Part shown: positions 56,464 to 64,000 of the stretch, in pieces | How the letters are laid out: every line of letters begins with the position of its first letter | How positions within the stretch are numbered: position 1 is the stretch's first letter | Translations under genes and position numbers: made by a program | From: an uncultured Clostridia bacterium | GTDB lineage: Bacteria > Bacillota > Clostridia > TANB77 > CAG-508 | Reading direction: 5' to 3' | Assembly (NCBI GenBank): GCA_947167965.1 | Contig: CAMVJW010000004.1 | Span: 62,001 to 126,000, forward strand | DNA: 64,000 nucleotides | The notes under the pieces: generated by a model | The model's input: only the letters and a program-made list of their open reading frames with translations | The model's database searches: none | Told to the model about the DNA's origin: nothing

Positions 56464-56496
56464 GCGAACATAAGTTTAAAGGAAGGTACTGTTACT

Positions 56497-56946
56497 ATGG
56501 CAAACACAACAGAAATTGTTCCAATAAATAGAAATTCAGCTATTGAGCAATATGAAATTGAAGATATAAAGCAAAAAATCTATACTATAAGAGGTAAACA
56601 AGTAATGCTAGATAGTGATGTAGCTATATTATACCATTATGAAACTAAAAAGATAAATCAAGCTGTAAAAAGAAATATAGACCGATTTCCAGAAAAGTTT
56701 TGTTTTCGATTAACAGAAAACGAACTTGATGATAACTGGTCACAGTTTGTGACCAGTTCAGCAAAAGAGGATATCAAACATCGAGGTAAAAAATATTTAC
56801 CATTAGCATTCACAGAGCAAGGAATAGCAATGCTTTCGGGAGTTTTAAAGAATCAAATTGCAGTACAGGTTAGTATTAATATAATGGATGCTTTTGTAGA
56901 GATGAGAAAATTTATGATTAATAACGGTCAAATATTTAGTAAATAA
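56497..56946 (+). CDS. ORF6N domain protein, short form
   Basis: 149 residues. The ORF6N domain reads IKQKIYTIRGKQVMLDSDVA, VKRNIDRFPEKFCFRLTENE, then LPLAFTEQGIAMLSGVLKNQ and MDAFVEMRKF. The protein stops after FSK, about 100 residues short of its frameshifted relative at 33291-34044, so it is truncated or a natural short form. The domain is a DNA-binding module often found in prophages. A palindrome lies inside the coding region at 56734-56758. AAGGAAGG lies 10 nt before the ATG. Confidence 0.85.
   Translation: MANTTEIVPINRNSAIEQYEIEDIKQKIYTIRGKQVMLDSDVAILYHYETKKINQAVKRNIDRFPEKFCFRLTENELDDNWSQFVTSSAKEDIKHRGKKYLPLAFTEQGIAMLSGVLKNQIAVQVSINIMDAFVEMRKFMINNGQIFSK
56734..56758. repeat. Palindrome inside the third ORF6N gene
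   Basis: AACTGGTCACA (56734-56744) and TGTGACCAGTT (56748-56758), a perfect 11-bp repeat around GTT. It encodes WSQFVTSS at the same protein position as the palindrome at 33570-33594. Confidence 0.85.
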
Positions 56947-57040
56947 ATGTTTTGGAATTACATTAATAAAATATGATTCAATAATAAAAGATATACTTTC
57001 AAAATTATAACAGTAAAAATTTACATTTTTGTATTAATTG

Positions 57041-57069
57041 TTGTTGATAACTATAATTAATGATATAAT
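57041..57069 (+). promoter_or_regulatory. Promoter of the first methyltransferase gene
   Basis: TTGTTG (57041-57046), 17-bp spacer, TATAAT (57064-57069), 39 nt before the ATG. Confidence 0.55.
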
Positions 57070-57108
57070 GAGTGCAAATCTAAAAATGGAGATATTTAGA
57101 AATAATAA

Positions 57109-57792
57109 ATGGAAAAAGATAAAGTTCAAACCACAATAGAAACATATAATAATATTACCCAAGAATATATTGATTTTTATAAATCAAATATTGAAAAAGG
57201 AAAAATAACATTACAAAAAGAAATAAAATATATTGTTTCTAAACTTAAAAACAATTCAAAGATTTTAGATGCAGGTACAGCAATTGGAGAATATCCAAGA
57301 TATTTAACAGAAAAATACAACAAGAACTTTAATGTTATAGGAATTGACACATCAGAAAATATGCTTAAAAAAGCAACTGACTTTGCTCCTAAGGCTAAAT
57401 TCTTACAAATGGATATAAGAGATTTAAAATTTAATTCAAATACTTTTGATGCAATTATTTGTTTTGCAACATTAATACATGTTGATGATAAAACTTGTAT
57501 TAATGTATTAAATAAATTTGATGAGCTTTTAAAAGAAGAAGGTATAATTGCAATTAATGTAATGGAGCATTTAAAAGGAGATAAAGAAATCTTTATAAAA
57601 GAACCATTTAATGAAAATTATATGACATATTATAATAGATATTCAAAACAATTCTTTATTGACTATTTTACTAATAATAATTACAGAGTCGATAAAATAT
57701 TTAATAAAAAAATATATAAAGAATCTAACGTTGGCAAAGATTTAAGTGGAACTAATGAGTTTACTATTATTGCTAAAAAAATAAATAAGTAA
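57109..57792 (+). CDS. Class I SAM-dependent methyltransferase
   Basis: 227 residues. The SAM motif is KILDAGTAIGEYPRYL near 45-60, then VIGIDTSENML and DAIICFATLIHVDD. The C-terminal half is the usual substrate-cap region; substrate unknown. It is similar in build to the methyltransferase at 61125, whose motif is ILDLGCGIG, but the two are not near-identical. It lies 24 nt upstream of the cysteine desulfurase gene. Confidence 0.87.
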   Translation: MEKDKVQTTIETYNNITQEYIDFYKSNIEKGKITLQKEIKYIVSKLKNNSKILDAGTAIGEYPRYLTEKYNKNFNVIGIDTSENMLKKATDFAPKAKFLQMDIRDLKFNSNTFDAIICFATLIHVDDKTCINVLNKFDELLKEEGIIAINVMEHLKGDKEIFIKEPFNENYMTYYNRYSKQFFIDYFTNNNYRVDKIFNKKIYKESNVGKDLSGTNEFTIIAKKINK

Positions 57793-57816
57793 AAAATCAA
57801 AGAAAGGATTTTTTAT

Positions 57817-58959
57817 ATGAATAAACCTATATATCTTGATAATAATGCAACCACAAAAATTGATGATGAAGTGTTAAATGCTATGCTTCCATATTTTAAA
57901 GAACAATATGGAAATCCAAGTAGTATATATTCTTTTGGATGTAAAATAAAACAGGAACTAAAAAATGCAAGGGCTTCAGTTGCTCAATTACTAAATACAA
58001 ATCCTGATAATCTAATATTTACAAGTAGTGGAAGTGAAGGAAATGTTACTTCAATTATGAGTGCTATTAAAACTAATCCAAATAAAAAACACATCATAAC
58101 AACAAAAATTGAACATGCATCTATTTTAGAAACTATGAAACATCTAGAAACTCAAGGATATAATGTCACATACTTATCAGTTGATAATTTAGGTAGGCTA
58201 GATTTAGACGAATTAAAAAATTCTATCACAAGTGATACATGTTTAATTTCTGTAATGATGGTTAATAACGAATTAGGTAATATATATCCTATTAAAGAAA
58301 TTACTAAGATAGCACATCAAAATAGTATTTTAGTACATTGTGATGGAGTACAAGCACTTGGAAAAATAAAAATTGATGTTGAAGAGTTAGATGTAGATTA
58401 TTTTTCAATTTCTGGTCATAAAATAAATGCACCGAAGGGAATAGGTGCTTTATATATAAAGAATAATGATTTCTTTAGTCCATTAATTTTTGGTCATCAA
58501 GAAAATAACAGAAGAGGTGGAACTGAAAATGTTCCATATATAGTTGGATTTGGAAAGGCTGCAGAACTGATTATTAATGATAATTATAATAAAGAAAAAG
58601 AAATACAAAAACTTAGAGATTATATGGAACAAAAAATTAGGAGCAATATAGAAAACGTTTTTATTTATGGGGATATAGATAATAGAGTTCCAGGTACCTC
58701 AAGTATAGCAATTGAGGGAATAAAAGGTGATGAATTAATGATAGTATTAGAATCTTATAACATTTTTGTTTCTACTGGATCAGCTTGTAATTCTGAAATA
58801 GCTCTTCCATCACATGTCTTAGTAGCATGTAATGCTGATCTAGAAAAATATAGCCCTATAAGAATAAGCTTAGATAAAAATACAACTAAGGAAGATATAG
58901 ATACATTTATTAATTGTTTAACAGATTTAATAAAAATGTTAAGAAAGAGAGGAAAATAA
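57817..58959 (+). CDS. Cysteine desulfurase (NifS/IscS family)
   Basis: 380 residues. A PLP enzyme that moves sulfur from cysteine to a carrier. The signatures are YLDNNATTKID at 6-16, EHASILET with the PLP histidine, the PLP lysine in ISGHKINAPKG and the active-site cysteine in STGSACNSE. It is followed 2 nt later by a ferredoxin/thioredoxin-like fusion and then MiaB, so it may deliver sulfur to that radical SAM enzyme. AAAGGATT is the ribosome site. Confidence 0.94.
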   Translation: MNKPIYLDNNATTKIDDEVLNAMLPYFKEQYGNPSSIYSFGCKIKQELKNARASVAQLLNTNPDNLIFTSSGSEGNVTSIMSAIKTNPNKKHIITTKIEHASILETMKHLETQGYNVTYLSVDNLGRLDLDELKNSITSDTCLISVMMVNNELGNIYPIKEITKIAHQNSILVHCDGVQALGKIKIDVEELDVDYFSISGHKINAPKGIGALYIKNNDFFSPLIFGHQENNRRGGTENVPYIVGFGKAAELIINDNYNKEKEIQKLRDYMEQKIRSNIENVFIYGDIDNRVPGTSSIAIEGIKGDELMIVLESYNIFVSTGSACNSEIALPSHVLVACNADLEKYSPIRISLDKNTTKEDIDTFINCLTDLIKMLRKRGK

Positions 58960-58961
58960 TT

Positions 58962-59582
58962 ATGCCAGTAATAATTAATTATAAAATATGTGATAATGCT
59001 GAAGCTTGTAATGCAATTAATGTATGCCCAACAGGTGCTTTTAGGTGGAATAAGGAAAAAAACTCTCTAGAAATAGATGAAAGTACATGTATTAATTGTG
59101 GAAAATGTGCTACATCAGAAGAAAGTTGTGGAGTTGGAGCTATTAAATTTGCAAAAGATGAGGAGGAACTTAAAAAAATCAAAAAAGAAATAGATGATGA
59201 TCCTCGAACAATTTCTGATTTAATGGTAGATAGATATGGTGGACAACCACTAAATAATCCTTTTTATTGTCAAGAAGATGAATTACAACCAGTTTTAACT
59301 ACACCTAATTTATGCTTTGTAGAGTTTTTTAATGATGATTCTATAGAGTGCTTAATAAAGTCTATACCAATAAAAGAGATTTTAAAAATCAATAATGAAA
59401 ATAATACATATCGTAAAGTTGAAATAGCTACAGATAAATTATTAAATAAATATGGTGTAAAAAGTTTACCTGCATTATTAATAATTAAAAATGATGATTT
59501 ACTAGGAAAAATAGAAGGCTATTATTCAATTGATCAAAAACAAGAATTAATGGATAAAATAAATGAAATATTAAATAAATAG
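58962..59582 (+). CDS. Ferredoxin fused to a thioredoxin-like domain
   Basis: 207 residues. Residues 1-62 hold cysteines C10, C16, C22 (ACNAINVCPTGAF) and C43, C46, C49, C56 (CINCGKCATSEESC), one and probably two Fe-S clusters. After a linker, residues about 110-205 look like a thioredoxin fold with the cis-proline motif SLPALLII (P170) but no CxxC. It likely carries electrons to, or docks sulfur at, its neighbours NifS and MiaB; that role is inferred. The ATG at 58962 follows AGAGAGG; the upstream in-frame ATG at 58914 overlaps nifS. Confidence 0.8.
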   Translation: MPVIINYKICDNAEACNAINVCPTGAFRWNKEKNSLEIDESTCINCGKCATSEESCGVGAIKFAKDEEELKKIKKEIDDDPRTISDLMVDRYGGQPLNNPFYCQEDELQPVLTTPNLCFVEFFNDDSIECLIKSIPIKEILKINNENNTYRKVEIATDKLLNKYGVKSLPALLIIKNDDLLGKIEGYYSIDQKQELMDKINEILNK

Positions 59583-59596
59583 AAAGGCAAAATCTA

Positions 59597-60991
59597 ATGG
59601 AACAAATAGATTATATAAATACTGTAAAAGATAAAATTAAAAATAAGAATCAAAAATATTATATTTTAACTTTTGGATGTCAATTAAATGAAAATGATTC
59701 TGAAAAAATTGCAGGTATGTTAGAAGAAATGGGATATACTAAAACAGATAATATATCAGATTCTGACTTAATAATATTTAATACATGCTGTGTTAGGGAA
59801 AACGCGGAAGAACGTTTATTCGGAAAAATAGGTGAAGTAAAAAGATTAAAAGAAGAAAAAAATACTATTATTGCAATCGGTGGATGTATGATGCAAGAAA
59901 AGTCTATGCTTGAAAAAATACAAAAAAGCTATAAATATGTAGATATAGTATTTGGAACTCATACAATTCAAACACTTCCAGAAGATTTATATAAAGTACT
60001 TATAAAAAGACAAAAAGCAAAAGAAATTCTTTACATAGATGGTGAAATTATAGAAGGATTACCAATTAAAAGAAATGATAAATATAGAGCTTCTGTTACT
60101 ATAATGTATGGATGTAATAATTTTTGTACATATTGTATTGTTCCTTATGTTAGAGGTAGAGAACGTAGCAGACACCCTAATGATATATTAGATGAGATTA
60201 AAAGTCTTGCTCAAAATGGATATAAAGAAATTACATTATTAGGTCAAAATGTTAATTCATATGGAAATGATAAATTTAAATATTGTAAATCTAAAGAAGC
60301 GGTGGAAATTGATACTTTCGCTAAATTGTTAAGAGAAATATGTAAAATAGAAGGAATTGAGAAAGTTAAGTTTATGTCTCCACATCCAAAAGATTTTACA
60401 GATGATGTGATAGAAGCAATAAAAGATAATCCAAAAATCTCTAGAATGATACATATGCCATTACAATCTGGAAATTCAAAAGTTTTAAAAGAAATGAATA
60501 GAAAATATACAAAAGAAGATTTCCTTAATCTAATAGATAAAATGAAAACAGAAATACCAGATATACATCTTTCAACAGATATAATAGTTGGTTTTCCAGG
60601 AGAAACTGATATAGAATTTGAAGATACTTTAGATGTTGTAAGAAAAGTTGAATTTGAACAAATATTTATGTTTATATACTCTCCAAGAGAAGGAACAGTT
60701 GCCGCATCAAGAGATGATCAAATCCCAGATGATATAAAACATAAAAGATTTAATAGACTAAAAGAAATATATGATAAACAGGTAGAAATTCAGAATGAAA
60801 AATATATTGGAACAATTCAAAATGTTTTAATTGAAGGGCCAAGCAAAAATGACCCAAATAAATTAACAGGAAGAACAGATTCAAATAAAGTTATTGTATT
60901 TACACCTAATGGAACAGAGAAAATAGGAGAGTATGTTAATCTTAAAATAACAGAAAATCACAGATGGTTTTTAATAGGTGAAATATTATAA
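59597..60991 (+). CDS. miaB: tRNA-2-methylthio-N6-dimethylallyladenosine synthase
   Basis: 464 residues. It adds the 2-methylthio group to i6A37 of tRNAs. The N-terminal cluster cysteines are in TFGCQLNEND (C28), NTCCVREN and GGCMMQE. The radical SAM cluster is CNNFCTYC. The C-terminal TRAM domain covers residues about 400-464 (LIEGPSKNDPNKLTGRTDSN). The block PLQSGNSKVLKEMNR is typical of methylthiotransferases. It is 14 nt after the ferredoxin/thioredoxin gene, forming a three-gene set with NifS. Confidence 0.95.
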   Translation: MEQIDYINTVKDKIKNKNQKYYILTFGCQLNENDSEKIAGMLEEMGYTKTDNISDSDLIIFNTCCVRENAEERLFGKIGEVKRLKEEKNTIIAIGGCMMQEKSMLEKIQKSYKYVDIVFGTHTIQTLPEDLYKVLIKRQKAKEILYIDGEIIEGLPIKRNDKYRASVTIMYGCNNFCTYCIVPYVRGRERSRHPNDILDEIKSLAQNGYKEITLLGQNVNSYGNDKFKYCKSKEAVEIDTFAKLLREICKIEGIEKVKFMSPHPKDFTDDVIEAIKDNPKISRMIHMPLQSGNSKVLKEMNRKYTKEDFLNLIDKMKTEIPDIHLSTDIIVGFPGETDIEFEDTLDVVRKVEFEQIFMFIYSPREGTVAASRDDQIPDDIKHKRFNRLKEIYDKQVEIQNEKYIGTIQNVLIEGPSKNDPNKLTGRTDSNKVIVFTPNGTEKIGEYVNLKITENHRWFLIGEIL

Positions 60992-61022
60992 TCCCTTCAT
61001 ATTATTACACATACACTTATCG

Positions 61023-61037
61023 TATCGTAATACGATA
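61023..61037. promoter_or_regulatory. Operator-like palindrome
   Basis: TATCGTA and TACGATA around a central A, 7-bp arms, about 38 bp upstream of the -35 box of the next gene. It could bind a dimeric regulator. Confidence 0.4.
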
Positions 61038-61074
61038 TGATGAAAATAAAACCTAACCTATTTTTTTTTATTTG

Positions 61075-61104
61075 TTGACTTCCCATATTTTGCCAATCTA
61101 TAAT
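61075..61104 (+). promoter_or_regulatory. Promoter of the second methyltransferase gene
   Basis: TTGACT (61075-61080), 18-bp spacer, TATAAT (61099-61104). The transcript would start about at GGAGGTGGGG (61111-61120), so the ribosome site lies at the very 5' end. Confidence 0.75.
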
Positions 61105-61124
61105 ATAATTGGAGGTGGGGAAAA

Positions 61125-61784
61125 ATGGAAAACATTAATAATATATCAAAACTAACTGACGAAGAAAAAATTAAAACAGTTTTGGCCAATTATAATGATA
61201 TTGCCAAAGATTATGTTATAAATTTTTGGAATGACACTTGTGATAATAAATATATTGATGGTTTTTTGAATGATTTACCTGGTAAAAAAATTCTTGATTT
61301 AGGATGTGGAATTGGAAAAGATGAATATTATATTTCAAATAAAGGATATGATATAATTGGAATTGACTTTGCAGAAAATGTTATTAAAGAAGCAAAAAAC
61401 AAATTTCCAAGTTGTAAATTTGAAATTAAAGATTTAACTGATTTAAATTATCCATCTAATAGCTTTGATGGGATTATATTTATAAATACATTATTTCATA
61501 TTCCAGAAAAAAAATTATTTAATACATTTAAAAATATAAATAGAATTTTAAAATCAAATGGAAAAATGCTTATGATATTTCAGGAAGGTGAAAAAGAGTT
61601 TCTTCAAGAAGAACCACTAAAAAAAGGAAATTATGTATATATGCATGAATACACATTTGAATTTATTAATAGTGTTTTAAATGCTCATAATCTTAAAATT
61701 TATAATTTTGAAAGAGAAAATGTTAATGATAAAAATTGTCCTATAAACAAAAAGTTAATTTTATATATTGAAAAAAAGAATTAA
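61125..61784 (+). CDS. Class I SAM-dependent methyltransferase
   Basis: 219 residues. SAM motif KILDLGCGIGKDEYYI near 58-73, then DIIGIDFAENVI and FDGIIFINTLFHI. The substrate is unknown. GGAGGTG lies 8 nt before the ATG. A 27-nt gap separates it from the XRE-HAD gene, so they probably share a transcript, with the operator-like palindrome upstream. Confidence 0.88.
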   Translation: MENINNISKLTDEEKIKTVLANYNDIAKDYVINFWNDTCDNKYIDGFLNDLPGKKILDLGCGIGKDEYYISNKGYDIIGIDFAENVIKEAKNKFPSCKFEIKDLTDLNYPSNSFDGIIFINTLFHIPEKKLFNTFKNINRILKSNGKMLMIFQEGEKEFLQEEPLKKGNYVYMHEYTFEFINSVLNAHNLKIYNFERENVNDKNCPINKKLILYIEKKN

Positions 61785-61811
61785 AAAATTTAGTTGAAAG
61801 GGGATAATACA

Positions 61812-62876
61812 ATGCCTATTATTACACACATAGATGAGCAAAGAAAAAAAATGGGATATACAGTAAAAGAACTAGCTGAAAAAGTTGGAATTACACCACC
61901 AAATTTATCAAAGATAATTCATGGAAAAGTTTTTGAACTAAAATTATCAACATTAGAAAATTTATGTAAAGCTTTACAATGTCAAATAGGTGATATGTTT
62001 GAATATAAAGAAAATGGAAAGCCAAAAATAATACCACTCTTTTTAGATTTTTCAGGAACAACAGATAAATTACTTGATGGGGGAGCAGAAAACGTAAAAG
62101 AATTTTTTGACTATATTAAATCATTACAAGAAAGAACAGGAAGTACTGTTCAAATCACAATGATTACAGGAACTGCATATTTAACTGCAAAATGTAAATA
62201 TAAACCTCTTAGAGCTTTAGCTCAAAATTATGGAGTACCAGACTTATTTGATGGAGTAGTTGCAGAATATTGTGGACATTGGGTAAGAGCTAATTCAGAA
62301 AAACATCTTTTATCAATGGATACGGACTTATTAAAACTAAGACCTACTTTAGAGACATTAATTAAACAATATAAAGAATATGGTGCAGTAAGAAATGATA
62401 AAGTTTCAAGTTATGATAATGTTATATTCGAAAAAGAAAAAGCTGTAAAAGAAATAGATAAATCTACTATATTAGAATTTAATGAAAAAGTTTTATCTGC
62501 AATAAATAAAGAATTTGGAAATGATATAGATTTAGAAACACGTATATATTATGATGAATATGGAAAAGAATGTGATATAAAACCAATTATACATTCTAAA
62601 GCACAAGCAGTTTATATGATATTAAAAGAATTAAAAGAAAAATATGAAATTCAAAGTGTAATAATTGGTGGAGATTCACAAGAAGAAGATTTAATTATGT
62701 ATACTGAAAACAAACATAGGCTTGAGGATTTGGGAATGAAAACAGTATTTATTGCGCCATCTAATATAGGTAAAATATCAAGTATAGACAAAGATATAAT
62801 TATTGGTAGATGGCAAAATTTCGATGGTATTACAGATGCATTAAAAAAACATATTGAAAGAGAATATGGAGGTTGA
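61812..62876 (+). CDS. XRE-type DNA-binding domain fused to a HAD-like domain
   Basis: 354 residues. Residues 8-62 form an XRE helix-turn-helix (YTVKELAEKVGITPPNLSKI, LCKALQCQIGDMF). Residues about 73-350 resemble a HAD phosphatase: LDFSGTTD with D79 as candidate nucleophile, MITGTAY (motif II), a late lysine and IIGGDSQEEDL (motif IV). The second acid of the first motif (usually DxD) is a serine, so catalysis is uncertain. It may sense a phosphorylated metabolite or act on one while controlling its own operon. AAAGGGG lies 8 nt before the ATG at 61812. Confidence 0.78.
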   Translation: MPIITHIDEQRKKMGYTVKELAEKVGITPPNLSKIIHGKVFELKLSTLENLCKALQCQIGDMFEYKENGKPKIIPLFLDFSGTTDKLLDGGAENVKEFFDYIKSLQERTGSTVQITMITGTAYLTAKCKYKPLRALAQNYGVPDLFDGVVAEYCGHWVRANSEKHLLSMDTDLLKLRPTLETLIKQYKEYGAVRNDKVSSYDNVIFEKEKAVKEIDKSTILEFNEKVLSAINKEFGNDIDLETRIYYDEYGKECDIKPIIHSKAQAVYMILKELKEKYEIQSVIIGGDSQEEDLIMYTENKHRLEDLGMKTVFIAPSNIGKISSIDKDIIIGRWQNFDGITDALKKHIEREYGG

Positions 62877-62885
62877 TTTTAGTCT

Positions 62886-63290
62886 ATGAACAAATATATA
62901 ATGGTATTTGAATATAATCTTGAAAGATTTATGGATTTAGATAAAATAATACTATTTAAAAAGAATCTAGAAACAATTCAACAAGGCGGAAATTTGGTTA
63001 ACCTTGTCTTTTATGGCAATGCAGATAATGAAGAATTTTCAACTTTTATGGGATATTTTAATAGATTATTACAAAAGAAAATATGTAAGATTTCTATTTC
63101 TTTTAAAACAAATGAAATGGTTATAGAAAAAGGAATAAATAATAAATCAATTAAATTATCTTCTAGAAATGCGAAAGAAATAATTAACAAAAATTTTAAT
63201 AGTGTTATTCAAGAATATTATAATGATGAAGAAATTAAAATTAAAGTATTTCCAAATACTGATTGGGAAAAGGCTGTCCTAAACCTATAA
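62886..63290 (+). CDS. Hypothetical protein
   Basis: 134 residues, not recognised. The start is supported by GGAGGTTG nearby inside the end of the preceding gene. Alternating strands and helices (YIMVFEYNLERF, NLVNLVFYGN, KISISFKTNEM) suggest a small alpha/beta domain of about 130 residues. No cysteines of note and no membrane span. It lies between the XRE-HAD and flavodoxin-family genes in the same direction. Confidence 0.65.
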   Translation: MNKYIMVFEYNLERFMDLDKIILFKKNLETIQQGGNLVNLVFYGNADNEEFSTFMGYFNRLLQKKICKISISFKTNEMVIEKGINNKSIKLSSRNAKEIINKNFNSVIQEYYNDEEIKIKVFPNTDWEKAVLNL

Positions 63291-63305
63291 GAAGGAGCAA
63301 TATAA

Positions 63306-63869
63306 ATGAAAAAAATGTTAATTTTAAATGGATCTCCTCATAGTAATGGAGATACTTCATATATAATATCTAAGTTAAAAGAAAAAATTAATGATAAGGT
63401 AGAAATTGTAGAACTAAATGCATATAAATCAAATATTAAACCTTGTTTTGATTGTAGGTATTGTTGTAAAAATGAAGGCTGTTCAATTGATGATGATATG
63501 AAAATAATTTGGAAAGATGATTATGAAATATTAGTAATTGCATCACCTGTTTATATGTATAATGTTACACCACCATTATTTTCAATTATTACAAGATTAA
63601 ATATGAGGTGGTGCAATAAACATTTTTTAAATAAAGAATATAGTTCTGTAACAAAAAAAGGAATACTAATCCTAACTGGTAGTGGTTATGGTAAGCCTGA
63701 TAATGCAATTGATTCAGCAAATAGAGCATTTGAATTTTTAAATGCTGAATTTAATATTAATGATACATATATATATTCATTAAATACAGATACTATACCT
63801 GCCAAAAATGATAAAAATATAAAAGTTTTGATAGATAAAGCTGTTAAATCATTAAATCTGATGAATTAG
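63306..63869 (+). CDS. Flavodoxin-family NAD(P)H-dependent oxidoreductase
   Basis: 187 residues. The FMN phosphate loop is LNGSPHSNGDTSYI near 6-19. The cysteine pattern PCFDCRYCCKNEGCSIDDD fits the iron-sulfur-flavoprotein-like group, and ASPVYMYNVTPPL contacts the flavin. It is a relative of the gene at 50708 in domain build. AGAAGGAG lies 7-9 nt before the ATG. A short gap leads to the partial PEP-synthase-like gene. Confidence 0.87.
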   Translation: MKKMLILNGSPHSNGDTSYIISKLKEKINDKVEIVELNAYKSNIKPCFDCRYCCKNEGCSIDDDMKIIWKDDYEILVIASPVYMYNVTPPLFSIITRLNMRWCNKHFLNKEYSSVTKKGILILTGSGYGKPDNAIDSANRAFEFLNAEFNINDTYIYSLNTDTIPAKNDKNIKVLIDKAVKSLNLMN

Positions 63870-63888
63870 TAGATAGTGGAGATTAATT

Positions 63889-64000
63889 ATGAATTTAAAG
63901 TTTTTCGAAGATATTAATCCAAATGACTTAGTAGGTGGAAAGGGTGCAAATTTAGCTAAAATGTTTCAAATTGGGCTAAATGTACCCTATGGTTTTGTGA
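63889..64000 (+). CDS. PEP synthase/PPDK-type ATP-grasp protein, N-terminal start (3' end outside window)
   Basis: 37 codons are visible. LVGGKGANLAKMFQIGLNVP then YGFV is the hallmark of the PPDK/PEP-synthase N-terminal ATP-grasp domain, GGKGANLAEM-type. It could be phosphoenolpyruvate synthase, which would fit gluconeogenesis, or a rifampin phosphotransferase-like paralogue; the rest is needed to tell. GGAG lies 7 nt before the ATG. Confidence 0.75.
   Translation, partial: MNLKFFEDINPNDLVGGKGANLAKMFQIGLNVPYGFV

Larger units (their letters stand above)
56192..56496 (+). other. Intergenic region with a gene tail, terminator and promoter
   Basis: 305 bp. At 56216-56350 a 44-codon open frame without start (SRLIYIPNKQHFGTPYRTQK and on) looks like the C-terminus of a lost gene; I cannot name it. 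A terminator and the ORF6N promoter follow. Confidence 0.5.

Overview
The window is a strongly AT-rich stretch from a low-GC Firmicute that reads the standard bacterial code (TGA ends many genes). A complete cotJABC spore-coat operon points to a spore former. Meso-diaminopimelate dehydrogenase, a D-alanylation (dlt) locus, Rho, an independent-type phosphoglycerate mutase and a NifU-like/GGGtGRT pair fit an anaerobic class Clostridia lineage. I cannot name the species. Nearly all genes lie on the + strand; the exceptions are the DUF6512 gene, cotJABC and a transposase stub.

1-10.6 kb: the tail of scpA, then a glycolytic cluster gap-pgk-ispH-tpiA-gpmI, a YezG-like immunity protein, a NifU-like scaffold with a GGGtGRT protein and a small unknown, and eno. 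10.7-16.8 kb: valS, a patatin-like lipase, a thioredoxin-reductase-like flavoprotein and rho. 16.8-25.9 kb: an envelope block of two GT8 glycosyltransferases (one fused to an acyltransferase), a second acyltransferase, ddh, and a dlt-like operon whose dltA is split by a frameshift. 25.9-28.3 kb: HAD phosphatase, atypical SDR, a broken LysR regulator and a DUF6512 membrane protein. 28.4-29.7 kb: cotJABC.

29.8-64 kb is a looser, accessory-like region of short, mostly stand-alone enzymes: a 23S rRNA m5U methyltransferase, two HD hydrolases, a Ppx/GppA-DUF218 fusion, an RlmN/Cfr-like radical SAM enzyme, two small P-loop kinases, CPBP, GNAT, nitroreductase, Old Yellow Enzyme, four Nudix hydrolases, a tandem hydroxyacid dehydrogenase, a DUF523/TudS protein, an MBL hydrolase, a short ProRS-like protein, an EamA transporter, a nucleotidase and a DUF84 NTPase. 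Near the end, a cysteine desulfurase, a ferredoxin/thioredoxin-like fusion and MiaB form a tight three-gene set that could supply sulfur and electrons for tRNA methylthiolation. The window ends in the start of a PEP synthase-like gene.

This right half also holds much genomic debris: a frameshifted ORF6N gene, a promoter-and-stump copy of it, a third short ORF6N copy, a 24-codon IS200/IS605 TnpA stub, a probable group II intron 3' remnant, a duplicated nucleotidase tail and a CYTH domain without its N-terminus. The most interesting unexplained signal is a set of related DNA palindromes at all three ORF6N loci. Two lie upstream of the gene and differ by a compensatory base-pair change; two lie inside the coding region at the same protein position. 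No tRNA, rRNA or CRISPR array was seen.
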